A stretch of 64,000 bases of DNA, from the NCBI RefSeq assembly GCF_003590795.1, contig NZ_QYUL01000005.1:36001-100000 (forward strand), written 5' to 3'. The position numbers were made by a program, and so were the translations under genes. This stretch comes from Azospirillum cavernae (GTDB lineage: Bacteria > Pseudomonadota > Alphaproteobacteria > Azospirillales > Azospirillaceae). Positions 44,022 through 52,633 of this stretch are shown here, piece by piece (the stretch's first letter is position 1; the number at the start of each line of letters is the position of its first letter). The notes under the pieces were generated by a model. That model was not told the DNA's origin. It saw only the letters and a program-made list of their open reading frames with translations, and did not search any database.

Positions 44022-44951
44022 GTGAAGACGACTGCCGTCACGCGGGCCGATCTCGAACGGTCGGTCATTGCGGTGCCGCCCTTGGCGCGCAACGCCGATC
44101 TGTCGCTGAACGCGGACGAAAACCGCAAGCTGGTCCGCCATCTGGAACAGGGCGGCGTCTCCACCCTGCTCTATGGCGGCAACGCCAACCTCTACAACAC
44201 CGGCGTCAGCGAGTTTCCCCATCTGCTGGCGATGCTGCGCGAGATCGCCGGCCCCGACACTTGGATGATCCCCTCGCTTGGCCCTGATTACGGCAAGGCG
44301 ATGGATCAGGCGGCCATCCTGCGCGAGTTCGATTTCCCGACCGCGATGATGCTGCCGATGAGCTTCGGCGCGACCCCCGCCGGGGTGGCGACCGCCATCG
44401 CGCGGGTGGCCGAACGCGCCCAGCGCCCGCTGACCGCCTATGTGAAGTCCGACAATTACATCGCGCCGGACTCGCTGGCCGCGTTGATCCGCGACGGGGT
44501 GATTTGTTCGGTCAAATACGCGGTGGTGCGGGAAAACCCGGCGGAGGATTCCTATCTCAGCCGCATCCTTGACGCGGTGGACAAGTCTTACGTCGTCAGC
44601 GGCATCGGCGAGCGTCCGGTCTTGGACCATCTGCCGAAGTTCGGCCTGACCGGCTTCACCTCCGGCTCGATCTGCGTCGCCCCCAACCTGTCGATGGCGA
44701 TCCTGCGGGCGCTGAAATCCGGCGACGTCGCCCGCGCGGCGACCTTGCGCGAGCATTTCCTGCCCCTGGAAGATTTGCGCGACGGCTCGTCGCCGATCCG
44801 CGTTCTGCACGAAGCGGTGACGCTGTCCGGCGTGGCCGACATGGGGCCGATGCTGCCAATGTTCTCCAACATCACCGACCCGGCGTTGCTGGAGCAGATC
44901 CGCGTCGCCGCGCACACCCTGCTGGCCGCCGACCGCGCCTTCGCGGGCTGA
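44022..44951 (+). CDS. DapA-family aldolase/dehydratase of sugar-acid catabolism
   Basis: 309 residues of the (beta/alpha)8 Schiff-base aldolase family: SLNADENRKLVRHLEQGGVSTLLYGG near the start, TAYVKSDNYIAP, and ICSVKYAVVRENPAED with the likely Schiff-base lysine. The context suggests 5-dehydro-4-deoxyglucarate dehydratase or 2-keto-3-deoxy-acid dehydratase activity, giving 2-oxoglutarate semialdehyde for the dehydrogenase at the other end of the module; true dihydrodipicolinate synthase is unlikely. A GTG start is used with GGAGGA six bases upstream. It is divergent from the lactonase gene. Confidence 0.8.
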   Translation: MKTTAVTRADLERSVIAVPPLARNADLSLNADENRKLVRHLEQGGVSTLLYGGNANLYNTGVSEFPHLLAMLREIAGPDTWMIPSLGPDYGKAMDQAAILREFDFPTAMMLPMSFGATPAGVATAIARVAERAQRPLTAYVKSDNYIAPDSLAALIRDGVICSVKYAVVRENPAEDSYLSRILDAVDKSYVVSGIGERPVLDHLPKFGLTGFTSGSICVAPNLSMAILRALKSGDVARAATLREHFLPLEDLRDGSSPIRVLHEAVTLSGVADMGPMLPMFSNITDPALLEQIRVAAHTLLAADRAFAG

Positions 44952-45070
44952 CGCAGGAACAGACGGGAGCGGTCGCGCCCTGGTCGCGCCCCGGTCGTTG
45001 GTCATAGCCGCTCGACTCCCGTGCCGCCTTCGGCGATGGTAACGCCCGCAAGGATGGACACGAGAGCATC

Positions 45071-47938
45071 ATGACCGACAGCACCGGAACGACCGCCCCC
45101 GCCCCCACCGCTGACCTGGACGGCGCCGCCGCGCCTGACCGCAGCGGCCTGTATCTGGTGGACGGCTCGGGCTTCATCTTCCGGGCGTTCCACGCCTTGC
45201 CGATGATGACGCGGCCCGACGGCACGCCGGTCAACGCGGTGCTCGGTTTCTCCAACATGCTGCTGAAGCTGCTGGCCGACGTGAAGGCGGAGGCGGTGGC
45301 CGTGGTGTTCGACAGCGCCCGGCTGAACTTCCGCAACGAGTTCTACCCCGATTACAAGGCCCACCGGCCCGAAACGCCGGAGGAGCTGAAGCCCCAATTC
45401 GCCTTGATCCGCGAGGCGACCGACGCCTTTTGCCTGCCCAGCCTGGAGCTGGACGGCTATGAGGCCGATGATTTGATCGCCACCTACGCCCGTTTGGCGC
45501 AGGAGGCCGGGCGTCCCGTCACCATCGTGTCGTCGGACAAGGATCTGATGCAGCTCGTCGGGCCGGGCGTCGCCATGTACGACCCGATGAAGAACAAGCA
45601 CATCGGCCCCGACGAGGTGTTCGAGAAGTTCGGTGTTCAACCCGACAAGGTGGTGGACGTTCAGGCGCTGGCCGGGGACAGCGTGGACAATGTGCCGGGC
45701 GTTCCCGGCATCGGCGTGAAGACCGCCGCCCAGCTCATCACCGAATATGGCGACCTCGACACGCTGCTGGCCAACGCCGAGAAGATCAAGCAGCCCGCCC
45801 GCCGCCAGAAGCTGATTGAGTTCGCCGACCAAGCCCGCGTGTCGCGCCGTCTGGTCCAGTTGGAGGCCAACGCGCCGCAGCCCAAACCGCTGGAGGATCT
45901 GCGCGTCCGCGAACCCGACCATCGTCGGCTCATCGACTTCCTCAAGGCTCAGGGCTTCCGCAGCATCGTCGCCCGCGTCGAGATGGAGATGAAGCGCGAC
46001 GGGCGCATCGCCGACGCCGGTCTTCCGGCCTCGCCCGCCACCCCCGGCGCGGTGGATGCCGATGGGGTGGTCGCTCCGCAGCCGACGGCGACGGTCGAAA
46101 AGCGCTATGAATTGGTCCAGGATCTGGCGGCGCTGGAGGTCTGGGTGCGGCGGGCGCAAGCCAGCGGCGTCATCGCCGTGGACACCGAAACCAACAGCCT
46201 GACCCCGGCCACCGCGACTCTGGTCGGCGTTTCGCTGTCCACCGCGCCGGGACTGGCCTGCTACATCCCGCTCGCCCATGGCAGCGCGGCGGCCGCCGCC
46301 GGTCAGCTTGATTTCGACGCCCCGCCGCCGCCCAAGCAAATCCCGACCGCCGACCTGATGGCGGCGTTGAAGGGCATGCTGGAGGATCCGGCGATCCTCA
46401 AGGTCGGCCACAATTTCAAATTCGACCATCAATTGTTCGCCCGGAACGGCGTGACCGTCTCGCCGATCGACGACAGCATGTTGATCTCCTACGCGCTTGA
46501 CGGCGGCGCGCACGGCCATGGCATGGACGAGTTGGCGGAACTGCACCTCGCCTACACGCCGATTTCCTTCAAGGAGGTCTGCGGGACCGGCAAAACCCAG
46601 ATCACCTTCGATCAGGTGCCGCTCGACAAGGCGCTCGACTACGCGGCGGAGGACGCCGACATCACGCTGCGGCTGTGGACCCTGCTGAAGCCCCGGCTGG
46701 TCGAAGCGCGGATGGTCACGGTTTATGAGACGCTCGACCGTCCGCTGGTGCCGATCATCGCCGACATGGAACGGGCGGGCGTGCGGCTGGATCAGGACGC
46801 GCTGAAACGCCTGTCGCAGGATCTGGCGGTGCGGCTGGTCGAGATTGAAAAGGACGTCCACCAGCTCGCCGGGCAGAGCTTCAACATCGGCTCGCCCAAG
46901 CAGCTTGGTGAAATCCTGTTCGACGTGATGAAGCTTGGCGCTGGCAAAAAGGGCAAGACCGGGGCCTATTCCACCGATTCCAGCGTGCTGGAGGAGCTGG
47001 CCGAGCAGGGCCACAGCATCGCCCAGCGCGTGCTGGATTGGCGGCAACTCGCCAAGCTGAAAAGCACCTACACCGACGCCTTGCAGGAAAAGATCGAGGC
47101 GCTGACGGGCCGCGTCCACACCGCCTTCGCGCTGGCGGCGACCAACACCGGGCGCCTGTCCTCGACCGACCCCAACCTGCAAAACATCCCGATCCGCACC
47201 GAGGAAGGGAAAAAGATCCGGCGCGCCTTCATCGCCGCGCCCGGCAACCGGCTCATCAGCGTCGATTACTCGCAGATCGAATTGCGGCTGGTCGCTGAAA
47301 TGGCCAACATCCAGGCGTTGAAGGACGCCTTCCGCGATGGGCTGGACATTCACGCGGCGACGGCGGCCCAGGTGTTTGGCGTGCCGCTCGACCAGATGAC
47401 CCCGGACATCCGCCGCAAGGCCAAGGCGATCAATTTCGGCATCATCTACGGCATTTCCGGCTTCGGCCTCAGCCGTCAGCTTGGCATCACGCCGGGCGAG
47501 GCGAACAGCTTCATCAAGACCTATCTGGAGCGTTTCCACGAGTTGAAGGTCTGGATGGAGGCGACCAAGAGCTTCGCCCGCGACCATGGCTATGTCGAAA
47601 CCCTGTTCGGGCGGCGCTGCTACATGCCGGGCATTCAGGACAAGAACCCGGCCCGCCGGGCCTTCGCCGAACGGCAAGCGATCAACGCGCCGATCCAAGG
47701 CACCGCCGCCGACATCATGAAGCGGGCGATGAACCGGGTTCCCGCCGCGCTGGCGGCGGCGGGCAGCCACGCGCAAATGCTGTTGCAGGTGCACGACGAA
47801 TTGCTGTTCGAAGTCCCGGAGGCCGAAGCCGAACAGGCCGCCGCCCTGGTGCGCGCGGTCATGGAGGGCGCGGCCAGCTTCAGCGTTCCCCTGGTGGCCG
47901 AGGCGGGCATCGGAAGCAATTGGGGCGAGGCGCACTGA
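45071..47938 (+). CDS. polA: DNA polymerase I
   Basis: 955 residues in the usual order: 5'-3' exonuclease (LYLVDGSGFIFRAFHAL, LELDGYEADDLIATYA, IVSSDKDLMQLV), 3'-5' proofreading domain with the metal-binding DTE (IAVDTETNSL), and polymerase domain (NTGRLSSTDPNLQNIPIRT, SVDYSQIELRL, RRKAKAINFGIIYG, LLQVHDELLFEV). The proofreading site is intact. It is monocistronic and codes for gap filling and primer removal. An uninterrupted frame lies on the opposite strand across this gene and the next; it is a composition artefact. Confidence 0.97.
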   Translation: MTDSTGTTAPAPTADLDGAAAPDRSGLYLVDGSGFIFRAFHALPMMTRPDGTPVNAVLGFSNMLLKLLADVKAEAVAVVFDSARLNFRNEFYPDYKAHRPETPEELKPQFALIREATDAFCLPSLELDGYEADDLIATYARLAQEAGRPVTIVSSDKDLMQLVGPGVAMYDPMKNKHIGPDEVFEKFGVQPDKVVDVQALAGDSVDNVPGVPGIGVKTAAQLITEYGDLDTLLANAEKIKQPARRQKLIEFADQARVSRRLVQLEANAPQPKPLEDLRVREPDHRRLIDFLKAQGFRSIVARVEMEMKRDGRIADAGLPASPATPGAVDADGVVAPQPTATVEKRYELVQDLAALEVWVRRAQASGVIAVDTETNSLTPATATLVGVSLSTAPGLACYIPLAHGSAAAAAGQLDFDAPPPPKQIPTADLMAALKGMLEDPAILKVGHNFKFDHQLFARNGVTVSPIDDSMLISYALDGGAHGHGMDELAELHLAYTPISFKEVCGTGKTQITFDQVPLDKALDYAAEDADITLRLWTLLKPRLVEARMVTVYETLDRPLVPIIADMERAGVRLDQDALKRLSQDLAVRLVEIEKDVHQLAGQSFNIGSPKQLGEILFDVMKLGAGKKGKTGAYSTDSSVLEELAEQGHSIAQRVLDWRQLAKLKSTYTDALQEKIEALTGRVHTAFALAATNTGRLSSTDPNLQNIPIRTEEGKKIRRAFIAAPGNRLISVDYSQIELRLVAEMANIQALKDAFRDGLDIHAATAAQVFGVPLDQMTPDIRRKAKAINFGIIYGISGFGLSRQLGITPGEANSFIKTYLERFHELKVWMEATKSFARDHGYVETLFGRRCYMPGIQDKNPARRAFAERQAINAPIQGTAADIMKRAMNRVPAALAAAGSHAQMLLQVHDELLFEVPEAEAEQAAALVRAVMEGAASFSVPLVAEAGIGSNWGEAH

Positions 47939-48038
47939 ACGGCTTTTTATCGGCGACGCAAGGGCCGTTTGGGCGGGCGGTCTCATACTTTTTGCGCTGC
48001 GACATTCTGTTGACCACGCGAAGCGGATTACGCAATAA

Positions 48039-48050
48039 CTTTGCGCAAAG
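48039..48050. promoter_or_regulatory. Palindrome upstream of malate synthase G
   Basis: CTTTGCGCAAAG is a perfect 12-bp palindrome, extended left by AA. It recalls the TTTGC/GCAAA sites bound by RamB/ScfR-type regulators of acetate and short-chain acyl-CoA metabolism. It lies 57 bases before the glcB start, where it could overlap the transcript start. Confidence 0.45.
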
Positions 48051-48106
48051 GCTCCCACAGAGGGGCCTGCGAACCGAGCGCACAAGAGAATGGGACACGC
48101 AACGAG

Positions 48107-50275
48107 ATGAGCACCTGGATCCGTCGCGGCGGCCTGGACGTCGCCCAAGCCCTGAATGATTTCATCGAGACCGAGGCGCTGCCCGGAACCGGGATCGACT
48201 CCGGCGCCTTCTGGGCCGGGGTGGACACGCTGCTGCATGATCTGGCCCCGCGCAACCGCGCGCTGCTGGCCACGCGCGACGCCATCCAGGCCAAGATCGA
48301 CGCCTGGCACGTCGCCCGTCGCGGTCAGACGCTCGACGCCGCCGAGTATGAGTCCTTCCTGCGCGAGATCGGCTATCTGGTCCCCGAAGGGCCGGATTTC
48401 ACCATCGACACCGCCAACGTCGATGACGAAATCGCCCGGCTGGCCGGGCCGCAGTTGGTGGTTCCCATCACCAACGCCCGCTACGCGCTGAACGCCGCCA
48501 ACGCCCGTTGGGGCAGCCTGTACGACGCGCTCTATGGCACCGACGCCATTCCTGGCAAGGCGGCGGCGGGCGGCTATGACGCCGAACGCGGGGCCGACGT
48601 GATCGCCTGGGCGCGCCGCTTCCTGGACGACGCCGTGCCGTTGGCCGAGGATTCGCACGCCGACGTCAGCGCCTACGCCATCGTGGACGGCGCGCTGGTC
48701 GCCACGCTGAAGGATCACCGCACGGTTGGTCTGAAGGATCCCGCCGCGCTGGTCGGCTGGCAGGGCGACGCGGCGTCGCCCTCGTCGATCCTGCTGGTGC
48801 AGAACGGCACCCACATCGACATCCGCATCGACCGCAACCACCTGATCGGCAAGACCGATCCGGCGGGCGTCGCCGATGTCGTGCTGGAGGCCGCCCTCTC
48901 GACCATCCAGGATTGCGAGGATTCCGTCGCCGCCGTGGATGCCGAGGACAAGGTCGGCGCCTACCGCAACTGGCTGGGCCTGATGAAGGGCACGCTGGAG
49001 GCCAGCTTCGACAAGGGCGCCAAGACGGTGGTCCGGTCGCTGAACCCGGACCGCGTCTACAGCACGGCGACCGGCACGCGGACCCTGCATGGCCGCAGCC
49101 TGCTGCTGATCCGCAACGTCGGCCATCTGATGACCAACGACGCGGTCAAGCTGTCGGACGGAAGCGAGGCGCCGGAAGGCATCCTCGACGGCATTTTCAC
49201 CTCGCTGATCGCGCTGCACGATCTGAAGGGAACGGGCAAACTGCGCAACAGCCGGGCCGGTTCGGTCTACATCGTCAAGCCGAAGATGCACGGGCCGGAG
49301 GAGGTCGCCTTCACCAGCGAGCTGTTCGGGCGCGTCGAGGATCTGCTCGGCCTGACCCGCTTCACGCTGAAAATCGGCATCATGGACGAGGAGCGGCGCA
49401 CCACCGTCAACCTCAAGGAATGCATCCGCGCCGCCAAGGATCGGGTCGTTTTCATCAACACCGGCTTCCTCGACCGCACCGGCGACGAGATCCACACCTC
49501 GATGGAGGCCGGTCCCGTCGTCCGCAAGGCGGCGATGAAGGCCGCCAAGTGGATTGGGGCCTATGAGGACAACAACGTCGATGTCGGCTTGCGGGCTGGT
49601 CTGAAGGGCCGCGCGCAGATCGGCAAGGGCATGTGGGCGATGCCCGACCTGATGGCCGACATGCTGGTCGCCAAGATCGGCCATCCCAAGGCGGGGGCCA
49701 ACACCGCCTGGGTGCCGTCGCCGACCGCCGCCATCCTGCACGCCACCCATTACCACGCGGTCAACGTCGCCTCGGTGCAGGACCAGCTTGCCGCCCGGCA
49801 GGCCGCCGCCCTGTCCGACATCCTGACCTTGCCGCTGGCCGACCGCCCCAACTGGTCGGAAGAGGAAATCCGTCAGGAGCTGGACAACAACGCCCAGGGC
49901 ATTCTGGGCTACGTCGTCCGTTGGGTCGATCAGGGCGTCGGCTGCTCCAAGGTGCCGGACATCCACAATGTCGGGCTGATGGAAGACCGCGCCACCCTGC
50001 GCATCTCCAGCCAGCACATCGCCAACTGGCTGCATCACGGAATCTGCACTGAAGCCCAGGTGATGGAGACGATGAAGCGCATGGCCGCCGTGGTCGATGG
50101 CCAGAACGCCGGTGATCCGCTCTACACCCCGATGGCCGGGAATTTCGAGACCAGCGTCGCCTTCCAGGCGGCGTGCGACCTCGTGTTCAAGGGCCGCGTC
50201 CAACCGAACGGCTACACCGAGCCGGTCCTGCACGCCCGCCGCCGTCAGGTGAAAGCGGCGGCGTCAGCGGCGTAA
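48107..50275 (+). CDS. glcB: Malate synthase G
   Basis: 722 residues, matching the length of the G isoform. Visible signatures are LLVQNGTHIDIRIDRNHLIG, TIQDCEDSVAAVDAEDK, YIVKPKMHGPEEVAFTSELF (split), KIGIMDEERRTTVNLKECI (active-site Asp-Glu pair and Arg) and GVGCSKVPDIHNVGLMEDRATLRIS (split). It condenses glyoxylate with acetyl-CoA to malate. Acetyl-CoA from the liu pathway would feed this step if isocitrate lyase is present elsewhere. The start MSTWIRRGGL was chosen by family length; upstream codons carry the regulatory palindrome. A strong terminator follows. Confidence 0.96.
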   Translation: MSTWIRRGGLDVAQALNDFIETEALPGTGIDSGAFWAGVDTLLHDLAPRNRALLATRDAIQAKIDAWHVARRGQTLDAAEYESFLREIGYLVPEGPDFTIDTANVDDEIARLAGPQLVVPITNARYALNAANARWGSLYDALYGTDAIPGKAAAGGYDAERGADVIAWARRFLDDAVPLAEDSHADVSAYAIVDGALVATLKDHRTVGLKDPAALVGWQGDAASPSSILLVQNGTHIDIRIDRNHLIGKTDPAGVADVVLEAALSTIQDCEDSVAAVDAEDKVGAYRNWLGLMKGTLEASFDKGAKTVVRSLNPDRVYSTATGTRTLHGRSLLLIRNVGHLMTNDAVKLSDGSEAPEGILDGIFTSLIALHDLKGTGKLRNSRAGSVYIVKPKMHGPEEVAFTSELFGRVEDLLGLTRFTLKIGIMDEERRTTVNLKECIRAAKDRVVFINTGFLDRTGDEIHTSMEAGPVVRKAAMKAAKWIGAYEDNNVDVGLRAGLKGRAQIGKGMWAMPDLMADMLVAKIGHPKAGANTAWVPSPTAAILHATHYHAVNVASVQDQLAARQAAALSDILTLPLADRPNWSEEEIRQELDNNAQGILGYVVRWVDQGVGCSKVPDIHNVGLMEDRATLRISSQHIANWLHHGICTEAQVMETMKRMAAVVDGQNAGDPLYTPMAGNFETSVAFQAACDLVFKGRVQPNGYTEPVLHARRRQVKAAASAA

Positions 50276-50298
50276 GTTTCGTCTGTTTAGCATGATGT

Positions 50299-50345
50299 GG
50301 GACGCCCCTGTTCTTTGGAAGAAGAGCAGGGGCGTTCCTGTTTTT
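50299..50345 (+). terminator. Rho-independent terminator of glcB
   Basis: ACGCCCCTG (50302-50310) pairs with CAGGGGCGT (50327-50335), with further pairing of TTCTT and AAGAA towards the loop. It is followed by TCCTG and a run of five T. Confidence 0.8.
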
Positions 50346-50385
50346 GGTGGCTCTGACGTATGGAGCGGCGGGGGCTGAAGCGGCT

Positions 50386-51231
50386 TCAAAGTTTGTCGGG
50401 GGGCAACATTTCAGGTGGCGTTGGCGTTACAGGGCCGACGTTCACACGCGGCGTCAGTTTCCCGGCTTTGCCGTCTTCAACAAAGGCGGCGCGGCGTTGG
50501 GTTTGCATGCTGCGCAATGTGGCGTAATAATCAACCGAGTTCTTTTCCAATCCATCGGTCAAGCTCAACGTTTCTGCCCTCTGGTCCACAACACCGACGC
50601 CCATGCTGGCCATCTGAACGGTCTGCAATGCGTTTCCGGGCACAAAGCCGAGCGGGTTTACGAAAAATCCGGCCACCATGCCAGCGGCGTCACGCGTGTT
50701 TGATGGACCGAACAGTGGCATTTGAACGCTTGGTCCTGGTCCCATCTCCCACACCCCAAAGGTTTGTCCAAGATCGGCGCTGTGATGAGGAAGATCCCAA
50801 TCGGTCGCCACATCGAACAAGCCAGCACCACCGACTGTGGTGTTCACGGCAAAACGCTGTGTTGTGTTCCAAGCGCGGGTGAAGTTTGCCTGTAGCAAGT
50901 CATTCACCAAAACGCTTGGCTCCTTCAGATTGAGGCTGAAATTGCGAAAGCGTTTGCGGACATCGTTTGGAACATAATCCTGGTAGACTTCGGCTACGGG
51001 GCGCAACGCATTGCGGTCGACCCATTGGTTGGCGGAGAACACGGTTCGGTTGATTGGTTCAGCGGGATCATTTGCTTCATTGTAGGCGGCTAGAGCGGCC
51101 GGTTCAGTCGGGACTTGAGCGCAAGCGGCAAGGACCAAAAGCGATAGGAGCGTGGCGCTTCGGGGGATGTAGGCGGTCGCCGACAACAGCTTTGCTGTTG
51201 ACGAAGAATCGCTGAAGATCCGTGGTTTCAT
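50386..51231 (-). CDS. mlaA: MlaA/VacJ-family outer-membrane lipoprotein
   Basis: 281 residues. A lipoprotein signal ends in LVLAAC (lipobox, mature start at Cys), followed by NDPAEPINRTVFSANQWVDRNALRPVAEVYQDYVPNDVRKRFRNF (in pieces over residues 53-97), the MlaA hallmark. MlaA removes mislocalised phospholipids from the outer leaflet and hands them to MlaC; no mlaBCDEF genes are adjacent. AAGGAA stands seven bases before the ATG. Base composition is clearly less GC-rich than in the flanking genes, as in the divergent TetR gene. Confidence 0.92.
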   Translation of the reverse strand: MKPRIFSDSSSTAKLLSATAYIPRSATLLSLLVLAACAQVPTEPAALAAYNEANDPAEPINRTVFSANQWVDRNALRPVAEVYQDYVPNDVRKRFRNFSLNLKEPSVLVNDLLQANFTRAWNTTQRFAVNTTVGGAGLFDVATDWDLPHHSADLGQTFGVWEMGPGPSVQMPLFGPSNTRDAAGMVAGFFVNPLGFVPGNALQTVQMASMGVGVVDQRAETLSLTDGLEKNSVDYYATLRSMQTQRRAAFVEDGKAGKLTPRVNVGPVTPTPPEMLPPDKL

Positions 51232-51335
51232 TGGGAAATTCCTTTTCAACATGGGGCTTTGCGCAACTGGGTTTGTTTTGGTGTCGCCAACAGCGTCATC
51301 ACAGACATGCCGACGAACGTATCGCGGACAAAAAT

Positions 51336-51356
51336 AAAACGCAACGGTATCGTTTT
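51336..51356. promoter_or_regulatory. Inverted repeat, likely TetR operator
   Basis: AAAACG and CGTTTT flank a 9-base centre (CAACGGTAT) in the divergent region between mlaA and the TetR-type gene. Size and location fit autoregulation and control of mlaA. A related AACGTATCG stands about 20 bases to the left. Confidence 0.5.
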
Positions 51357-51449
51357 GTTAATTGGGCTCGATATGCTCCCATGCTAAAAAGCAAGATGGA
51401 GAAGTCTGCCGGGCCGATATTCTGGAGCCGACCATGTTAGAGAGCAGCG

Positions 51450-52121
51450 ATGAAGCAAGATAAGAAAGCGCGATCAGAAGATTTAGAGGGATCAAAGCGG
51501 CCCCATGGGGGACGGCCAACGCTCAAGGAGGCTGAGCAATTGCATGGCCGTATTCTTGATGTCGCCACCGAATTGTTCACGAAACATGGGTACGGCGAAA
51601 CCAGCATTGAGGCCATCGCAGCAAGCGCGGGCATTGGAAAGCTGACTCTTTACCGTCGCTTTGGAGATAAGGACGCGCTGTTTCAGGCTGTGGCGCTTCG
51701 CATGAGTGAACAAAGCCGTTCCGCGATGGCGGCGATTGGCGAGAACAATCAAAACCCTTCGGACGCGCTTACGGAGGCAGGAAGCTTCCTGCTGAACGTT
51801 GTGCTTTCACCGCAGTCCGTCGCATTTCATCGCATTGTGTTTTCCGAGGCGGCTCGTCTGCCCGAATTGTGCGCGAGCATGCACCAGGACGCCCCTTCTG
51901 ACCGGGGCCACCCCATCCGCCGCATCATCCTTCGTTTCGCGGAACAAGGGGTGTTGGACATCAATGATGTCGATTTCCTCACCCATCAATTTGTTCAAGC
52001 GGTGATCGGCAATCCGCTTCGCAAGGCTCTGCTCGGAGGGCCACCGATGAGCGCACAGGCTCGGCAGGACCATGTTCGCAAGACCGTCGCGCTGTTTTTG
52101 CGTGGTGCTGTCAGAGACTGA
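51450..52121 (+). CDS. TetR/AcrR-family transcriptional regulator
   Basis: 223 residues. A basic N-terminal tail (RPHGGRPTLKE) precedes the TetR helix-turn-helix (ILDVATELFTKHGYGETSIEAIAASAGIGKLTLYRRFGDKDALF, residues 35-78). The C-terminal ligand domain ends LRKTVALF-like (HVRKTVALFLRGAV). The ligand is unknown. It is divergent from mlaA, with an inverted repeat between them, which suggests it controls mlaA and itself. GC content is lower than in most of the window, hinting at acquisition by transfer together with mlaA. Confidence 0.9.
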   Translation: MKQDKKARSEDLEGSKRPHGGRPTLKEAEQLHGRILDVATELFTKHGYGETSIEAIAASAGIGKLTLYRRFGDKDALFQAVALRMSEQSRSAMAAIGENNQNPSDALTEAGSFLLNVVLSPQSVAFHRIVFSEAARLPELCASMHQDAPSDRGHPIRRIILRFAEQGVLDINDVDFLTHQFVQAVIGNPLRKALLGGPPMSAQARQDHVRKTVALFLRGAVRD

Positions 52122-52172
52122 GCCGCTTGCTGCGGCAGATCAAAACATAGGACGGCGAGCGCAACCCTCTCA

Positions 52173-52535
52173 TCAAAACCCAGCGATGACCCGATCCGCC
52201 GTCGCCTCGTTCAGCGCGGTTGGGATGTTGTAGAGCGCGGTCAGGCGGATCAGGGCCTTCACGTCCACGTCGTGCGGCATCGGGGTCAGCGGGTCGATGA
52301 AGAAGAACATGGCGTGGATGTTGCCCTCACAGATCATCGCGCCGATCTGCTGATCGCCGCCCAAGGGGCCGCTTTTCAACGGGGTCAGATTCAACTCCGG
52401 GCAGGCTTCTTTGATGAGGCCGCCGGTGGTGCCCGTGGCGAACAGGGTGTGCGGCTGCAAGGCCAGCCGGTGACGGACCACCCACTCGACGAATTGCGGC
52501 TTCAGACGGTCGTGGGAAATCAAGGCAGCCTGCAC
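52173..52535 (-). CDS. mgsA: Methylglyoxal synthase
   Basis: 120 residues. All family motifs are present: LISHDRLKP, LFATGTTGGLI, LKSGPLGGDQQIGAMI, FFFIDPLTPMPHDVDVKAL and NIPTALNEATAD. The enzyme turns dihydroxyacetone phosphate into methylglyoxal and phosphate, an overflow route when phosphate is low. It starts with GTG behind GGAGGA; the protein is slightly shorter at the N-terminus than the 150-residue E. coli form. It is convergent with the TetR gene. Confidence 0.94.
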   Translation of the reverse strand: MQAALISHDRLKPQFVEWVVRHRLALQPHTLFATGTTGGLIKEACPELNLTPLKSGPLGGDQQIGAMICEGNIHAMFFFIDPLTPMPHDVDVKALIRLTALYNIPTALNEATADRVIAGF

Positions 52536-52633
52536 GGCGGGAATCCTCCAGCGAAAAACCGCGACAAACTACCGCATTCGGCAAGGAATGAGAAGTCAAA
52601 GGCTGGAAGTGGAAACTTTGTAACAGCGGGCTG

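Noticed and set aside
44952..45070. Direct repeat GGTCGCGCCC (twice) before polA
   Set aside because: Short, GC-rich and without symmetry; chance is likely in this composition.
47939..48000. Weak hairpin AACGGC/GCCGTT after polA
   Set aside because: Only a six-base stem with a long loop; not convincing as a terminator.
45002..50233. A 1743-codon open frame on the minus strand covering polA and glcB
   Set aside because: It is antisense to two unmistakable genes in phase with their codon bias; its translation is low-complexity Gly/Arg/His/Gln-rich text without any domain. Absence of stops follows from GC-rich third positions.
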